A DNA stretch of 64,000 nt. Origin: Alphaproteobacteria bacterium. Lineage in GTDB: Bacteria; Pseudomonadota; Alphaproteobacteria; Caulobacterales; Aquidulcibacteraceae. Under the pieces are notes generated by a model. It worked only from the letters and a program-made list of their open reading frames with translations, made no database searches and was not told where the DNA came from. This document shows, piece by piece, positions 24,041 through 31,148 of this stretch. The stretch's first letter is position 1. Each line of letters begins with the position of its first letter. The stretch is from the NCBI GenBank assembly GCA_030430715.1, contig JAUIJZ010000003.1, forward strand, positions 1 through 64,000. Direction: 5' to 3'. The position numbers and the translations under genes were made by a program.

Positions 24041-24916
24041 TTAGCGCGTCGGCATCGGCGGGTCGCTGCGATAATCGTAGAAGCCGCGCTTGGTTTTGCG
24101 GCCCAGCCAGCCGGCTTCCACATATTTCACGAGCAGCGGACACGGGCGGTATTTCGGATCGGCCAAGCCGTCATACAGCACCTGCATGATCGATAGGCAG
24201 GTATCGAGGCCGATGAAGTCCGCCAGTTCGAGCGGGCCCATCGGGTGATTGGCGCCGAGCCGCATGGCTTTGTCGATCGCCTCCACCGAACCCACGCCTT
24301 CATAGAGCGTGTAAACGGCTTCGTTGATCATCGGCACCAGCACGCGGTTGACGATGAAGGCGGGGAAGTCTTCGGCGTTGGCGATCGTCTTGCCGAGACT
24401 GTCGACATATTTCACCGCCGCGTCATACGTGGCCTGACTGGTGGCGAGGCCACGGATCAGCTCGACCAGCTTCATGACCGGCGCAGGGTTCATGAAGTGG
24501 ATGCCGATGAATTTGTCGGCGCGGTCGGTCGTTGCCGCCAAACGCGTAATAGAGATGGATGAGGTATTGGAAGCCAGGATCGTTTCCGGCTTCAGCACTT
24601 CGCGCAAGGACGCGAAAACAGCGCGCTTGGCTTCATCCTGTTCGACGATGGATTCGATGACGAGGTCGCAGGGTGCGAAATCCTTGAGCGTCGCCGGTTT
24701 GATGCGCTTGAGCGCCGCCTGCATGTCCTTTTCGGAGATGAGTTCCCGGTGCACCTGCCGGTTCATATTTTCGCGGATGACCTCCAAGGCGGCATCGACC
24801 TGCTTGGGATCTGCATCGCTTAAGAGGACGTCATAACCGGCCAGAGCGCTCACATGCGCGATGCCGTTGCCCATTTGACCGGCGCCAACCACGCCTACGG
24901 TGCGAATTTCGCTCAT
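24041..24916 (-). CDS. hbd: 3-hydroxybutyryl-CoA dehydrogenase
   Basis: 291 residues. NAD-binding GAGQMGNGIAHVSALAGY at about 11-28, catalytic His motif GIHFMNPAPVMKLVE at about 137-151, and the dimerisation domain with GFIVNRVL-like PAFIVNRVLVPMINEA and NHPMGPLELADFIGLD. It interconverts (S)-3-hydroxybutyryl-CoA and acetoacetyl-CoA in butyrate/polyhydroxybutyrate-related metabolism. It lies 151 bp downstream of etfA on the same strand; the gap contains a PhaR-type dyad and a hairpin, so it may have its own promoter. Confidence 0.92.
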   Translation of the reverse strand: MSEIRTVGVVGAGQMGNGIAHVSALAGYDVLLSDADPKQVDAALEVIRENMNRQVHRELISEKDMQAALKRIKPATLKDFAPCDLVIESIVEQDEAKRAVFASLREVLKPETILASNTSSISITRLAATTDRADKFIGIHFMNPAPVMKLVELIRGLATSQATYDAAVKYVDSLGKTIANAEDFPAFIVNRVLVPMINEAVYTLYEGVGSVEAIDKAMRLGANHPMGPLELADFIGLDTCLSIMQVLYDGLADPKYRPCPLLVKYVEAGWLGRKTKRGFYDYRSDPPMPTR

Positions 24917-24980
24917 ATTGCTCCCGGCCTTCGGCGGTTCCGGAGTACCATGCTCTGAACGTTCTTACGTATCATTGCTG

Positions 24981-24997
24981 ATGCTGCAATGCAGCAT
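24981..24997. promoter_or_regulatory. Candidate PhaR-type operator (CTGC-N3-GCAG) upstream of hbd
   Basis: Perfect inverted repeat ATGCTGC-AAT-GCAGCAT, 65-81 bp before the hbd start. It contains CTGC-N3-GCAG, the dyad reported for the polyhydroxybutyrate regulator PhaR of Rhodobacter. On the plus strand it is followed by a short T run, so it could also be read as a terminator, but no plus-strand gene lies upstream. Confidence 0.45.
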
Positions 24998-25003
24998 GTT
25001 TTT

Positions 25004-25031
25004 CGCGGCGCCGCAATAGCCCGGCGCCGCG
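25004..25031 (-). terminator. Strong hairpin downstream of etfA
   Basis: CGCGGCGCCG, 8-base loop, CGGCGCCGCG: a perfect 10-bp stem 37 bp after the etfA stop. No U-run follows on the minus strand, so it is not a canonical intrinsic terminator; it may still stall polymerase or protect the etfBA mRNA 3' end. Confidence 0.4.
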
Positions 25032-25067
25032 CCAAACTAGCTGTGGATAGCGCGGGATGCCAGAGCC

Positions 25068-26012
25068 TCAGAGGCCAGCCTTGGTCAGCTCGTCCATGAG
25101 TTCAGGCACAGCGGTCTTGTAATCCTGCACCAACCCGACATCGGCGACCTGGAAGATGGGCGCTTCTTCGTCCTTGTTGATGGCGACGATCACCTTGCTG
25201 TCCTTCATCCCGGCCAAGTGCTGGATGGCGCCGGAAATGCCGATGGCGACGTAAAGCTCGGGGGCGACGACCTTGCCGGTCTGGCCGACCTGGAAGTCGT
25301 TGGGCGCATAACCGGCGTCGACAGCGGCGCGCGAGGCGCCGATGGCAGCCCCCAGCTTGTCGGCCAGCGGTTCGAGCACCTTGTGGAACTCATCGCTCGA
25401 GCCCATCGCCCGGCCGCCTGACACCACGCGCTTGGCGGCGGTGAGTTCCGGGCGATCCGACACCGCGACCTCTTCGGAAACGAAGGCCGACTTGAACGGA
25501 CCAGCCGGGGCTGCGGCCGTTTCAACGGAGGCGCTGCCGCCGTCGCCCGCAGCTTTGAAGGCGGTCGGCTGTACGGTGATGACCTTTTTCGCCTGCTCGT
25601 CCTTCACGGTGATGAGGGCGTTGCCGGCATAGATGGGGCGCACGAACGTATCGGCGCTTTCGACGGCGATGATGCCCGAGAGCTGCATCACATCGAGTTG
25701 CGCGGCGATGCGCGGCGCAGCGTTCTTGCCCGTAGTAGACGCAGGAAAGAGGAGCGCGTCGTAGCTATCCATCAGCGGCGCGATCAGCGCTTGCATCGGT
25801 TCAGCCAATTGTTTGGCGAGCGTAGCGCCATCGGCATGCAGCACTTTGCGCACGCCTTCGATTTTCGCCGCTTCCTGCGCAACCGCGCCGGCGTTTTCGC
25901 CGGCGACGAGCACGTCCACGTCTCCACCGATCGCTTTGGCGGCGGTGACAACCTTGTGCGTCGCGTCTTTCAGCGATGCATTGTCGTGTTCGGCGACAAC
26001 AAGCACAGCCAT
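25068..26012 (-). CDS. etfA: Electron transfer flavoprotein subunit alpha
   Basis: 314 residues. The C-terminal FAD domain is recognised by [58 protein letters not shown] and [22 protein letters not shown]. With EtfB it carries electrons from acyl-CoA and other dehydrogenases to ETF-ubiquinone oxidoreductase. Start overlaps the etfB stop by one base (TGATG). Confidence 0.95.
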   Translation of the reverse strand: MAVLVVAEHDNASLKDATHKVVTAAKAIGGDVDVLVAGENAGAVAQEAAKIEGVRKVLHADGATLAKQLAEPMQALIAPLMDSYDALLFPASTTGKNAAPRIAAQLDVMQLSGIIAVESADTFVRPIYAGNALITVKDEQAKKVITVQPTAFKAAGDGGSASVETAAAPAGPFKSAFVSEEVAVSDRPELTAAKRVVSGGRAMGSSDEFHKVLEPLADKLGAAIGASRAAVDAGYAPNDFQVGQTGKVVAPELYVAIGISGAIQHLAGMKDSKVIVAINKDEEAPIFQVADVGLVQDYKTAVPELMDELTKAGL

Positions 26013-26776
26013 CAGATCACTCCCGCTTCTTTGAGTTTCGCGACGGCTTCAGCCGCCGTTTTCACCTTCACGCCGCCTTGCCGCTTCGGCGGCTCGGCCG
26101 TCTTGACCACTTTGAGCCGGGGCGCGGTGTCGACGCCGAGATCGGCCGGCGTTTTCGCATCGATCGGCTTTTTCTTGGCCTTCATAATGTTCGGCAGCGA
26201 AGCATAGCGCGGCTCATTCAGGCGCAGGTCGGTGGTGATGATGGCCGGCAATTGCACGTCCACCGTTTGCAGGCCGCCATCGACTTCGCGCGTCACCGTC
26301 GCCTTGCCTTCGCCGAGCACGATCTTGGAGGCGAACGTCGCTTGCGGCCAATCGAGCAGGGCGGCGAGCATTTGGCCGGTCTGGTTGCTGTCATCGTCAA
26401 TCGCTTGCTTGCCGAGAATGACGAGATCCGGCTTCTCAGCCTCGACCACGGCCTTCAGCAGCTTGGCGACCGCCAGCGGCTCCACTTCGCCGTCCGCCTT
26501 CACCAGGATGCCGCGGTCGGCGCCGATTGCGAGCGCGTTGCGCAGCGTTTCTTGCGCCTGATCGGGGCCGATCGAAACCGCGACCACTTCGGAAGCCGCG
26601 CCCTTGGCATGGCCGCCGCCGCCTTCCTTCATGCGCACGGCTTCTTCCACCGCGATTTCGCAGAAGGGGTTGATCGACATTTTGAGGTTCGACAGATCCA
26701 CGCCCGAACCATCGGGCTTCACGCGGACCTTGAGATTGTAGTCGAGCACCCGTTTGACGGGGACGAGGACTTTCAT
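26012..26776 (-). CDS. etfB: Electron transfer flavoprotein subunit beta
   Basis: 254 residues from [20 protein letters not shown]. Family motifs [19 protein letters not shown]-binding [30 protein letters not shown] region, and the C-terminal KAKKKPID are present. A longer ORF begins in the promoter region and is rejected. First gene of etfBA, plausibly feeding on hbd-type beta-oxidation. The 160-bp gap to the DoxX-like gene holds a perfect 6-bp hairpin (26877-26891) but no gene. Confidence 0.94.
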   Translation of the reverse strand: MKVLVPVKRVLDYNLKVRVKPDGSGVDLSNLKMSINPFCEIAVEEAVRMKEGGGGHAKGAASEVVAVSIGPDQAQETLRNALAIGADRGILVKADGEVEPLAVAKLLKAVVEAEKPDLVILGKQAIDDDSNQTGQMLAALLDWPQATFASKIVLGEGKATVTREVDGGLQTVDVQLPAIITTDLRLNEPRYASLPNIMKAKKKPIDAKTPADLGVDTAPRLKVVKTAEPPKRQGGVKVKTAAEAVAKLKEAGVI

Positions 26777-26936
26777 AGCTTGAAATCCTTGAGGATTGCG
26801 GCCTGGAGCGGTGATTTCGAGGGCGCAGATAAACCGCTTCGGCGTACCCTCGTCAATGCGGCTCCTAGACCCGCTCCCTGCCGTAACGGCAGGCGCCATC
26901 CGTCAAGCTGGTCGCGCAGGGCTCATCTTGCGCGAC

Positions 26937-27464
26937 CTATCCGCTGAATGGGGCGGTGCGTATTGTATTGTGCGGGATACGGCTCATCGCGGGAACAAGC
27001 GCGCGGGCGATATCGCTCAGCAGGCCGCGCACTTCATTGCGGCGTATGATCAGCAGCACGATGGACGTGATCCAGATCGTGCACGCGGCGGCGAATAACC
27101 CGCCGCCATCATTGTTCGGGTCGATGCCCAAGGGCGTGAACAGGTGAAAGCTGACCGCGCCCGTCATCACCGCGACGCCGATCGCGGCGCCGACGGCGTT
27201 GAGGCGCGCCAGGCCGGGAATGAGGCCGATCAGCAGCAGCGTCGAAGCGAACAATTCCGCCGTGCCGATCACGTACTGGCTGAATAGGCCAGTATGCGCG
27301 AACAGGCCCGCGGCGCCGAACGAGCCCGCCCAGCCGTCGAGTCGGCCGAAGATTTCCTGCGTGTTGGGGTGGTCGGTGAATTTGTAGCGCAGACTGTCGA
27401 GAAAGACGGCCGCGGCAAAAACTGAAATGGCCATCGGCGCGTAGCGCTTAAATTGAGCGAACAT
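26937..27464 (-). CDS. DoxX-like integral membrane protein
   Basis: 175 residues with four membrane segments (about 9-27, 50-70, 78-107, 120-143). The pattern YAPMAISVFAAAVFLDSLRYKFTDHPNTQEIF followed by GTAELFASTLLLIGLIPGLARLNAVGA is typical of DoxX/DoxD-type small membrane proteins, whose function is mostly unknown. It stands alone between etfB and the Hsp70-like gene. Confidence 0.65.
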   Translation of the reverse strand: MFAQFKRYAPMAISVFAAAVFLDSLRYKFTDHPNTQEIFGRLDGWAGSFGAAGLFAHTGLFSQYVIGTAELFASTLLLIGLIPGLARLNAVGAAIGVAVMTGAVSFHLFTPLGIDPNNDGGGLFAAACTIWITSIVLLIIRRNEVRGLLSDIARALVPAMSRIPHNTIRTAPFSG

Positions 27465-27525
27465 TACGGCCCTCCATGATCAGAAGATCGCACGGCATGG
27501 GCCGCTGGTTACACAGGGCGCATGC

Positions 27526-28890
27526 TTAGGCGTGTTCCGGCGCGGATTCTTTGCGCATGGCCATTAATGCGCCGCCCATTGATATCGCCATTTGTGGGAA
27601 CGCGCCCGCAAGCGGATGATGAAAATAGGGCAATGCCCAATTTGCGCCGAAGGTCTGAATTTCGAGCCGCACTCCGCGCAGGCTTGTGCGCGCGGCGGCT
27701 TTCACCAGGTCTGCGACGAACGGCAAGTTCGCGCCGCCGCCGGCCAGCAATACGGCGACACTGCTGGCATTCGCGTGCTTAGCTTTAACCGCCATAGCTG
27801 ACAGACTTTGTTCAAATGTTTTCGTCAGCGCGCGGCAAAACACTTTGAAGGATGTGTCGCGGTAGAGTTCCTCGCGGCGCACAACGACTTTTTTGCGTCC
27901 GCTCCGAAACGTCGCTTTGCCGTTGGCGAATAAGTCTCGCTTGAGCGCGAGTGTTTGCAGGCGCAGGCGATTCCAGAGCGCTTGTTGTGTTTTGCGTCCG
28001 CCGCCGGCTTTACGCAGGAACAGCCCGATGAGGATGTTGTCGATCTCGTCGCCGGCCAGCGTGCTCCATTGACCGGCTCTATCGATCTCGATCAGCCGCG
28101 GCTGAAGCGCATCGGTATCGCGTTCATAGCCGGCAAGATCGGTGGTGCCTGCGCCCATGTCGATCACCAGCACCAATGGCGCGCGCGAAGCGGAAAACGC
28201 GCCATAGGCGGCCGCTGTCGATTGGGCTTCGAACACGACGCCGCCGAACGATTGCGCAGGCGCTGAGAAAGCTTGCCGCAAAGCGTTTTGAGCGGCGTTG
28301 ATTTCAACGCCGTCGGAATTGTCCAATGCATTGCCCAACAAAGACGATACGGCGCCCGCCGCGTTGACCAGGCGTTTGATGGCCGCTTCGATTTCTTCGC
28401 TCGCGCGCCAGAGCGGGCTGGTAATCCGCCGTGGCGCATTGATCGCGCTGGCTGGGAGATTTGGCTCCGATAAGATCGCCGCACGCACAAGCCGGTCAAG
28501 GTATGCGAGGTAAAGCGTGATGGCGTCGCCACAGCGCAGCGTATTGGTCGGATCGTATAAACCGCTCAACTTCATCGCCAGCATCGGTTCGAGATCGCGC
28601 GCCGATAAGAACATTTTGAAGGATAGGATAGGGAGCTGCTTGCTCCCTTCCTTTTCGGTCGCGCGGGCGACTGCGCTGGGCCCAAAATAAATCCGCCCGC
28701 CATCCACATAGAGTGCGGAAGGCGTCAATAAGGGGTGGTCCGCATGCGAGGCGGCGCCAAGCGGCAAGGGCGCAACGGATTCACTTGGGCGCAAGCCATC
28801 GCCAAGGCAGAGGCTCGCCTTCGACAACGCAGTGCCGAGGTCAATGCACACCCGTGCGCCTGTGTCGCTCTCGTTGCCGAGATTGCGCAT
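27526..28890 (-). CDS. Orphan Hsp70/actin-fold ATPase without substrate-binding domain
   Basis: 454 residues. Three actin-superfamily nucleotide motifs are visible: phosphate-1 VCIDLGTALSKASLC (about 14-28), phosphate-2 LVIDMGAGTTDLAGYE (about 240-255), and adenosine LLAGGGANLPFVADLV (about 383-398). The length covers only the ATPase domain; the DnaK substrate-binding domain and lid are absent, and the C-terminal 50 residues are unusual. No grpE, dnaJ or plasmid-partition gene is near. It may be a cytoskeletal or chaperone-like ATPase; the function is unknown. Starts ATG at 28890. Confidence 0.75.
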   Translation of the reverse strand: MRNLGNESDTGARVCIDLGTALSKASLCLGDGLRPSESVAPLPLGAASHADHPLLTPSALYVDGGRIYFGPSAVARATEKEGSKQLPILSFKMFLSARDLEPMLAMKLSGLYDPTNTLRCGDAITLYLAYLDRLVRAAILSEPNLPASAINAPRRITSPLWRASEEIEAAIKRLVNAAGAVSSLLGNALDNSDGVEINAAQNALRQAFSAPAQSFGGVVFEAQSTAAAYGAFSASRAPLVLVIDMGAGTTDLAGYERDTDALQPRLIEIDRAGQWSTLAGDEIDNILIGLFLRKAGGGRKTQQALWNRLRLQTLALKRDLFANGKATFRSGRKKVVVRREELYRDTSFKVFCRALTKTFEQSLSAMAVKAKHANASSVAVLLAGGGANLPFVADLVKAAARTSLRGVRLEIQTFGANWALPYFHHPLAGAFPQMAISMGGALMAMRKESAPEHA

Positions 28891-29031
28891 ACGTCCCGTC
28901 CCAGAAGACGAGCATGGGGAGGCAAACTCGCCTGATGCATCACGGCGGTAATGGCTTGCTCTGCATGGGTGAAGGTGGTTCTATCTAAGGGCGAGCGCAT
29001 TGTACAAAATACGCTTTTGAGACGTGTGGCT

Positions 29032-29667
29032 TCACCAGCGCAAAAGTTTGGCGCCTAGCAGCGCGCCAATCGCGGCGCAGATCGCGATCGCCAGCGCGTA
29101 CCACGTGCCCACGAAGGCGATGGAATCCACAGGGCAGTGCATGGAATACGCCATCGCGCCAACCGCGCCGGAGAGCGCGCCCACGGATGCGCCCGTCAGC
29201 GTCAGACGCGTCGGCGCGAAGGCGCGCATCAGCCAGACCAGCAGCGCCGCGCATGGCGCAGCGAGAAGGGGGATCATCACCAAGCACCAGGGAAATCCGC
29301 CGCCGGTCCATGCTTGCATGCGTTGTCCGGGGGCTTCGCCCGCCAACGCGACAAGCGCGGCGAGGCCGCAGAGGCAGAGCAAAAGCGCGGCCGCGGTCAC
29401 GCGCCAGCCCAGCGGCCGTCCCGGCCGCATCAGCCGCGCGACAAGCGGCAAAAGCGCCGCCGCCGCTGCTGCTGAAAAGGCCGCCTTCAACAAAACAGGG
29501 GTTAGCGCAACGCCGATGTCCGCGCGCACGTGCAAGCCGATCAACACCAGCAGCGCGGCGACAGCCAATCCCGCAAGCAGCGTGAGGCTGAGATCGCGCG
29601 CCCAGTTTCTGCGATATTCACTACCGCTTTCGCGCGCCAGCGCGGCGATAAGATCGTCTGTCTTCAT
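29032..29667 (-). CDS. nrsF: NrsF-type (DUF1109) membrane anti-sigma factor
   Basis: 211 residues with six predicted membrane segments. Two cysteines, Cys128 (FPWCLV) and Cys178 (SMHCPV), are 50 residues apart, as are the two conserved cysteines reported for Caulobacter NrsF. Family knowledge: NrsF holds SigF inactive at the membrane and releases it on chromate, cadmium or oxidative stress. Start overlaps the sigma stop as ATGA, confirming the pair. Confidence 0.85.
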   Translation of the reverse strand: MKTDDLIAALARESGSEYRRNWARDLSLTLLAGLAVAALLVLIGLHVRADIGVALTPVLLKAAFSAAAAAALLPLVARLMRPGRPLGWRVTAAALLLCLCGLAALVALAGEAPGQRMQAWTGGGFPWCLVMIPLLAAPCAALLVWLMRAFAPTRLTLTGASVGALSGAVGAMAYSMHCPVDSIAFVGTWYALAIAICAAIGALLGAKLLRW

Positions 29668-30206
29668 GACGCGCCTGCCTCGCTCATGAGGCGCACCAGC
29701 GCCTTCAGGCCGCGATGGATGGAAACCTTGATGTCTGATTCCGAACGGCCCGTCTGGGTGGCCGCTTCACGAACGCTTTTTTCTTCCAATTTCACAAGAC
29801 GAATGGCGGTCCGCTGTTTGCTGGGCAGCTTTTCCAGCAGCGTCAGCACATCGCGGCGCGCGTCGCTCGCTTCGAATTGAGGATCGGTTTCGCCGACATC
29901 GACGCCGTCGAGAGAGGCGTGGGCGCGATGCTTGGCCCGCCGCACGTGATCGATCAGCCGGTAGCGCGCGATGGCGTAAAGCCATGCCGTGAGCGGATAA
30001 TTCGGGTCGTATGAGTCGCGTCGCGAATGCAGCGCCACCAGCGTTTCCTGCACCAAATCCTCTGCGTCTTCCGGGGCGCCCCGCAAACGGTTGCGGAAAT
30101 AGGCCCGCAGCATCGCGCCAGTTTCCGTGAGAAACGCACGATGTGCGGCCTCGTCGCCGGCTAGGCCCTTGAGCAGCAGCGCTCGGAGTTGGGCTTCGTC
30201 GGCCAT
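29664..30206 (-). CDS. sigF: ECF sigma factor, SigF type
   Basis: 180 residues from the ATG at 30206 (MADEAQLRALLLKGLAGDEA), with GGAG nine bases upstream; a TTG two codons earlier is less likely. Region 2 (LRAYFRNRLRGAPEDAEDLVQETL, TAWLYAIARYRLIDHVRRAKHR) and region 4 (LPSKQRTAIRLVKLEEKSVREAA, SESDIKVSIHRGLKALVRL) are complete. Paired with the membrane anti-sigma NrsF. A near-consensus sigma-F promoter precedes it. Confidence 0.87.
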   Translation of the reverse strand: MADEAQLRALLLKGLAGDEAAHRAFLTETGAMLRAYFRNRLRGAPEDAEDLVQETLVALHSRRDSYDPNYPLTAWLYAIARYRLIDHVRRAKHRAHASLDGVDVGETDPQFEASDARRDVLTLLEKLPSKQRTAIRLVKLEEKSVREAATQTGRSESDIKVSIHRGLKALVRLMSEAGAS

Positions 30207-30219
30207 GTCCAATTGCTCC

Positions 30220-30245
30220 TACGCACGCGCGGCTATGCCGGTTAC
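30220..30245 (-). promoter_or_regulatory. Candidate autoregulatory sigma-F promoter of sigF-nrsF
   Basis: Minus strand GTAACC (30245-30240), 16-base spacer, CGTA (30223-30220). Caulobacter sigma-F promoters are described as GTAACC-N16-CGAA, so only one base differs. The -35 box overlaps the pheA stop codon. The predicted start, about 30213, leaves a leader of only some 7 bases and would exclude the GGAG site, which is a caveat. Confidence 0.55.
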
Positions 30246-31078
30246 GTCCCGCGGAACGGATCGGCCGGATACACGCCCAGCACCTTCACCATAGCCGAGA
30301 AGAAGGTGAGCTCTTCAAGCGCCAGCTTGACATTGTGTTCGTCGGGGTGGCCTTCGATTTCCGCGAAGAACATCGCTGCCGAGAACGCGCCGCCCTCAAG
30401 ATAACTCTCGAGTTTGGTCATGTTCACGCCATTGGTCGCAAATCCGCCAAGCGCTTTGTAGAGCGCGGCCGGAATATTGCGCACGCGGAAGACGAAGCTC
30501 GTCACGCAGGGGCCGTCGCCCAGTTCGGCGTCTTGCGGCGTCTTGGAGAAAATCAAAAAGCGCGTGGTGTTGTGCCCTTCGTCGGCGACATCTGTTTTAA
30601 GCGCCTCGAGGCCATAGATCTCGCCGGCTAAAGCGGTAGCGAGCGCGCCTTGGCTCTTATCTCCCAATTGAGAGACTTCGCGCGCCGCGCCGGCATTGTC
30701 CGCCGTTGTGTGGGGCGCGATATTGTGCGTGCGCAGGAAGCGGCGGCACTGGCCAAGCGTCTGAATGTGGCTTCGCACAGATTTCAAATCGTCCAGCGTT
30801 GCGCCTTTCACCGCCAGCAGATTGTAGCGGATCGGCATGAAGTGCTCGCCGATCACGAACAGATTCGATTCCGGGATGAGGTGGTGAACGTCGGCGACGC
30901 GGCCCGCGATCGAGTTTTCGATCGGGATCATGGCGTAGAGCGCCTCTCCATCGCTGACGGCCGCGAAGGCGTCCTCGAACGTGGGGCAGGGCAGCGGTTC
31001 AAGCTCAGGATAGAGCTTGCGGCAGGCGATATGTGAATTGGCGCCCAATTCACCCTGGAAAGAGATGCGTTTAGCCAT
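30242..31078 (-). CDS. pheA: Prephenate dehydratase
   Basis: 278 residues. Catalytic domain with SFQGELGANSH, PIENSIAGRV, and the NTTRFLIFSK motif containing the catalytic Thr-Arg-Phe; regulatory ACT domain from about 190 with ESYLEGG (ESRP-like feedback site) and FFAEIEGH. It makes phenylpyruvate for phenylalanine and is normally feedback-inhibited by it. There is no fused chorismate mutase; that activity is supplied by the gene at 6683. kdsB, often its direct neighbour, is separated from it by a histidine kinase gene. Confidence 0.93.
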   Translation of the reverse strand: MAKRISFQGELGANSHIACRKLYPELEPLPCPTFEDAFAAVSDGEALYAMIPIENSIAGRVADVHHLIPESNLFVIGEHFMPIRYNLLAVKGATLDDLKSVRSHIQTLGQCRRFLRTHNIAPHTTADNAGAAREVSQLGDKSQGALATALAGEIYGLEALKTDVADEGHNTTRFLIFSKTPQDAELGDGPCVTSFVFRVRNIPAALYKALGGFATNGVNMTKLESYLEGGAFSAAMFFAEIEGHPDEHNVKLALEELTFFSAMVKVLGVYPADPFRGT

Positions 31079-31148
31079 GACGCGGGAGCGTTAGCGCAAG
31101 CGCGCGCGCTGGAATAGCCTTCTATTTCCCTGTGAAGCGCTCAAACCT

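Noticed and set aside
26877-26891. CTGCCG-TAA-CGGCAG hairpin between DoxX-like gene and etfB as terminator
   Set aside because: The stem is only 6 bp and lacks a T run in either direction, so I mention it but do not call it.
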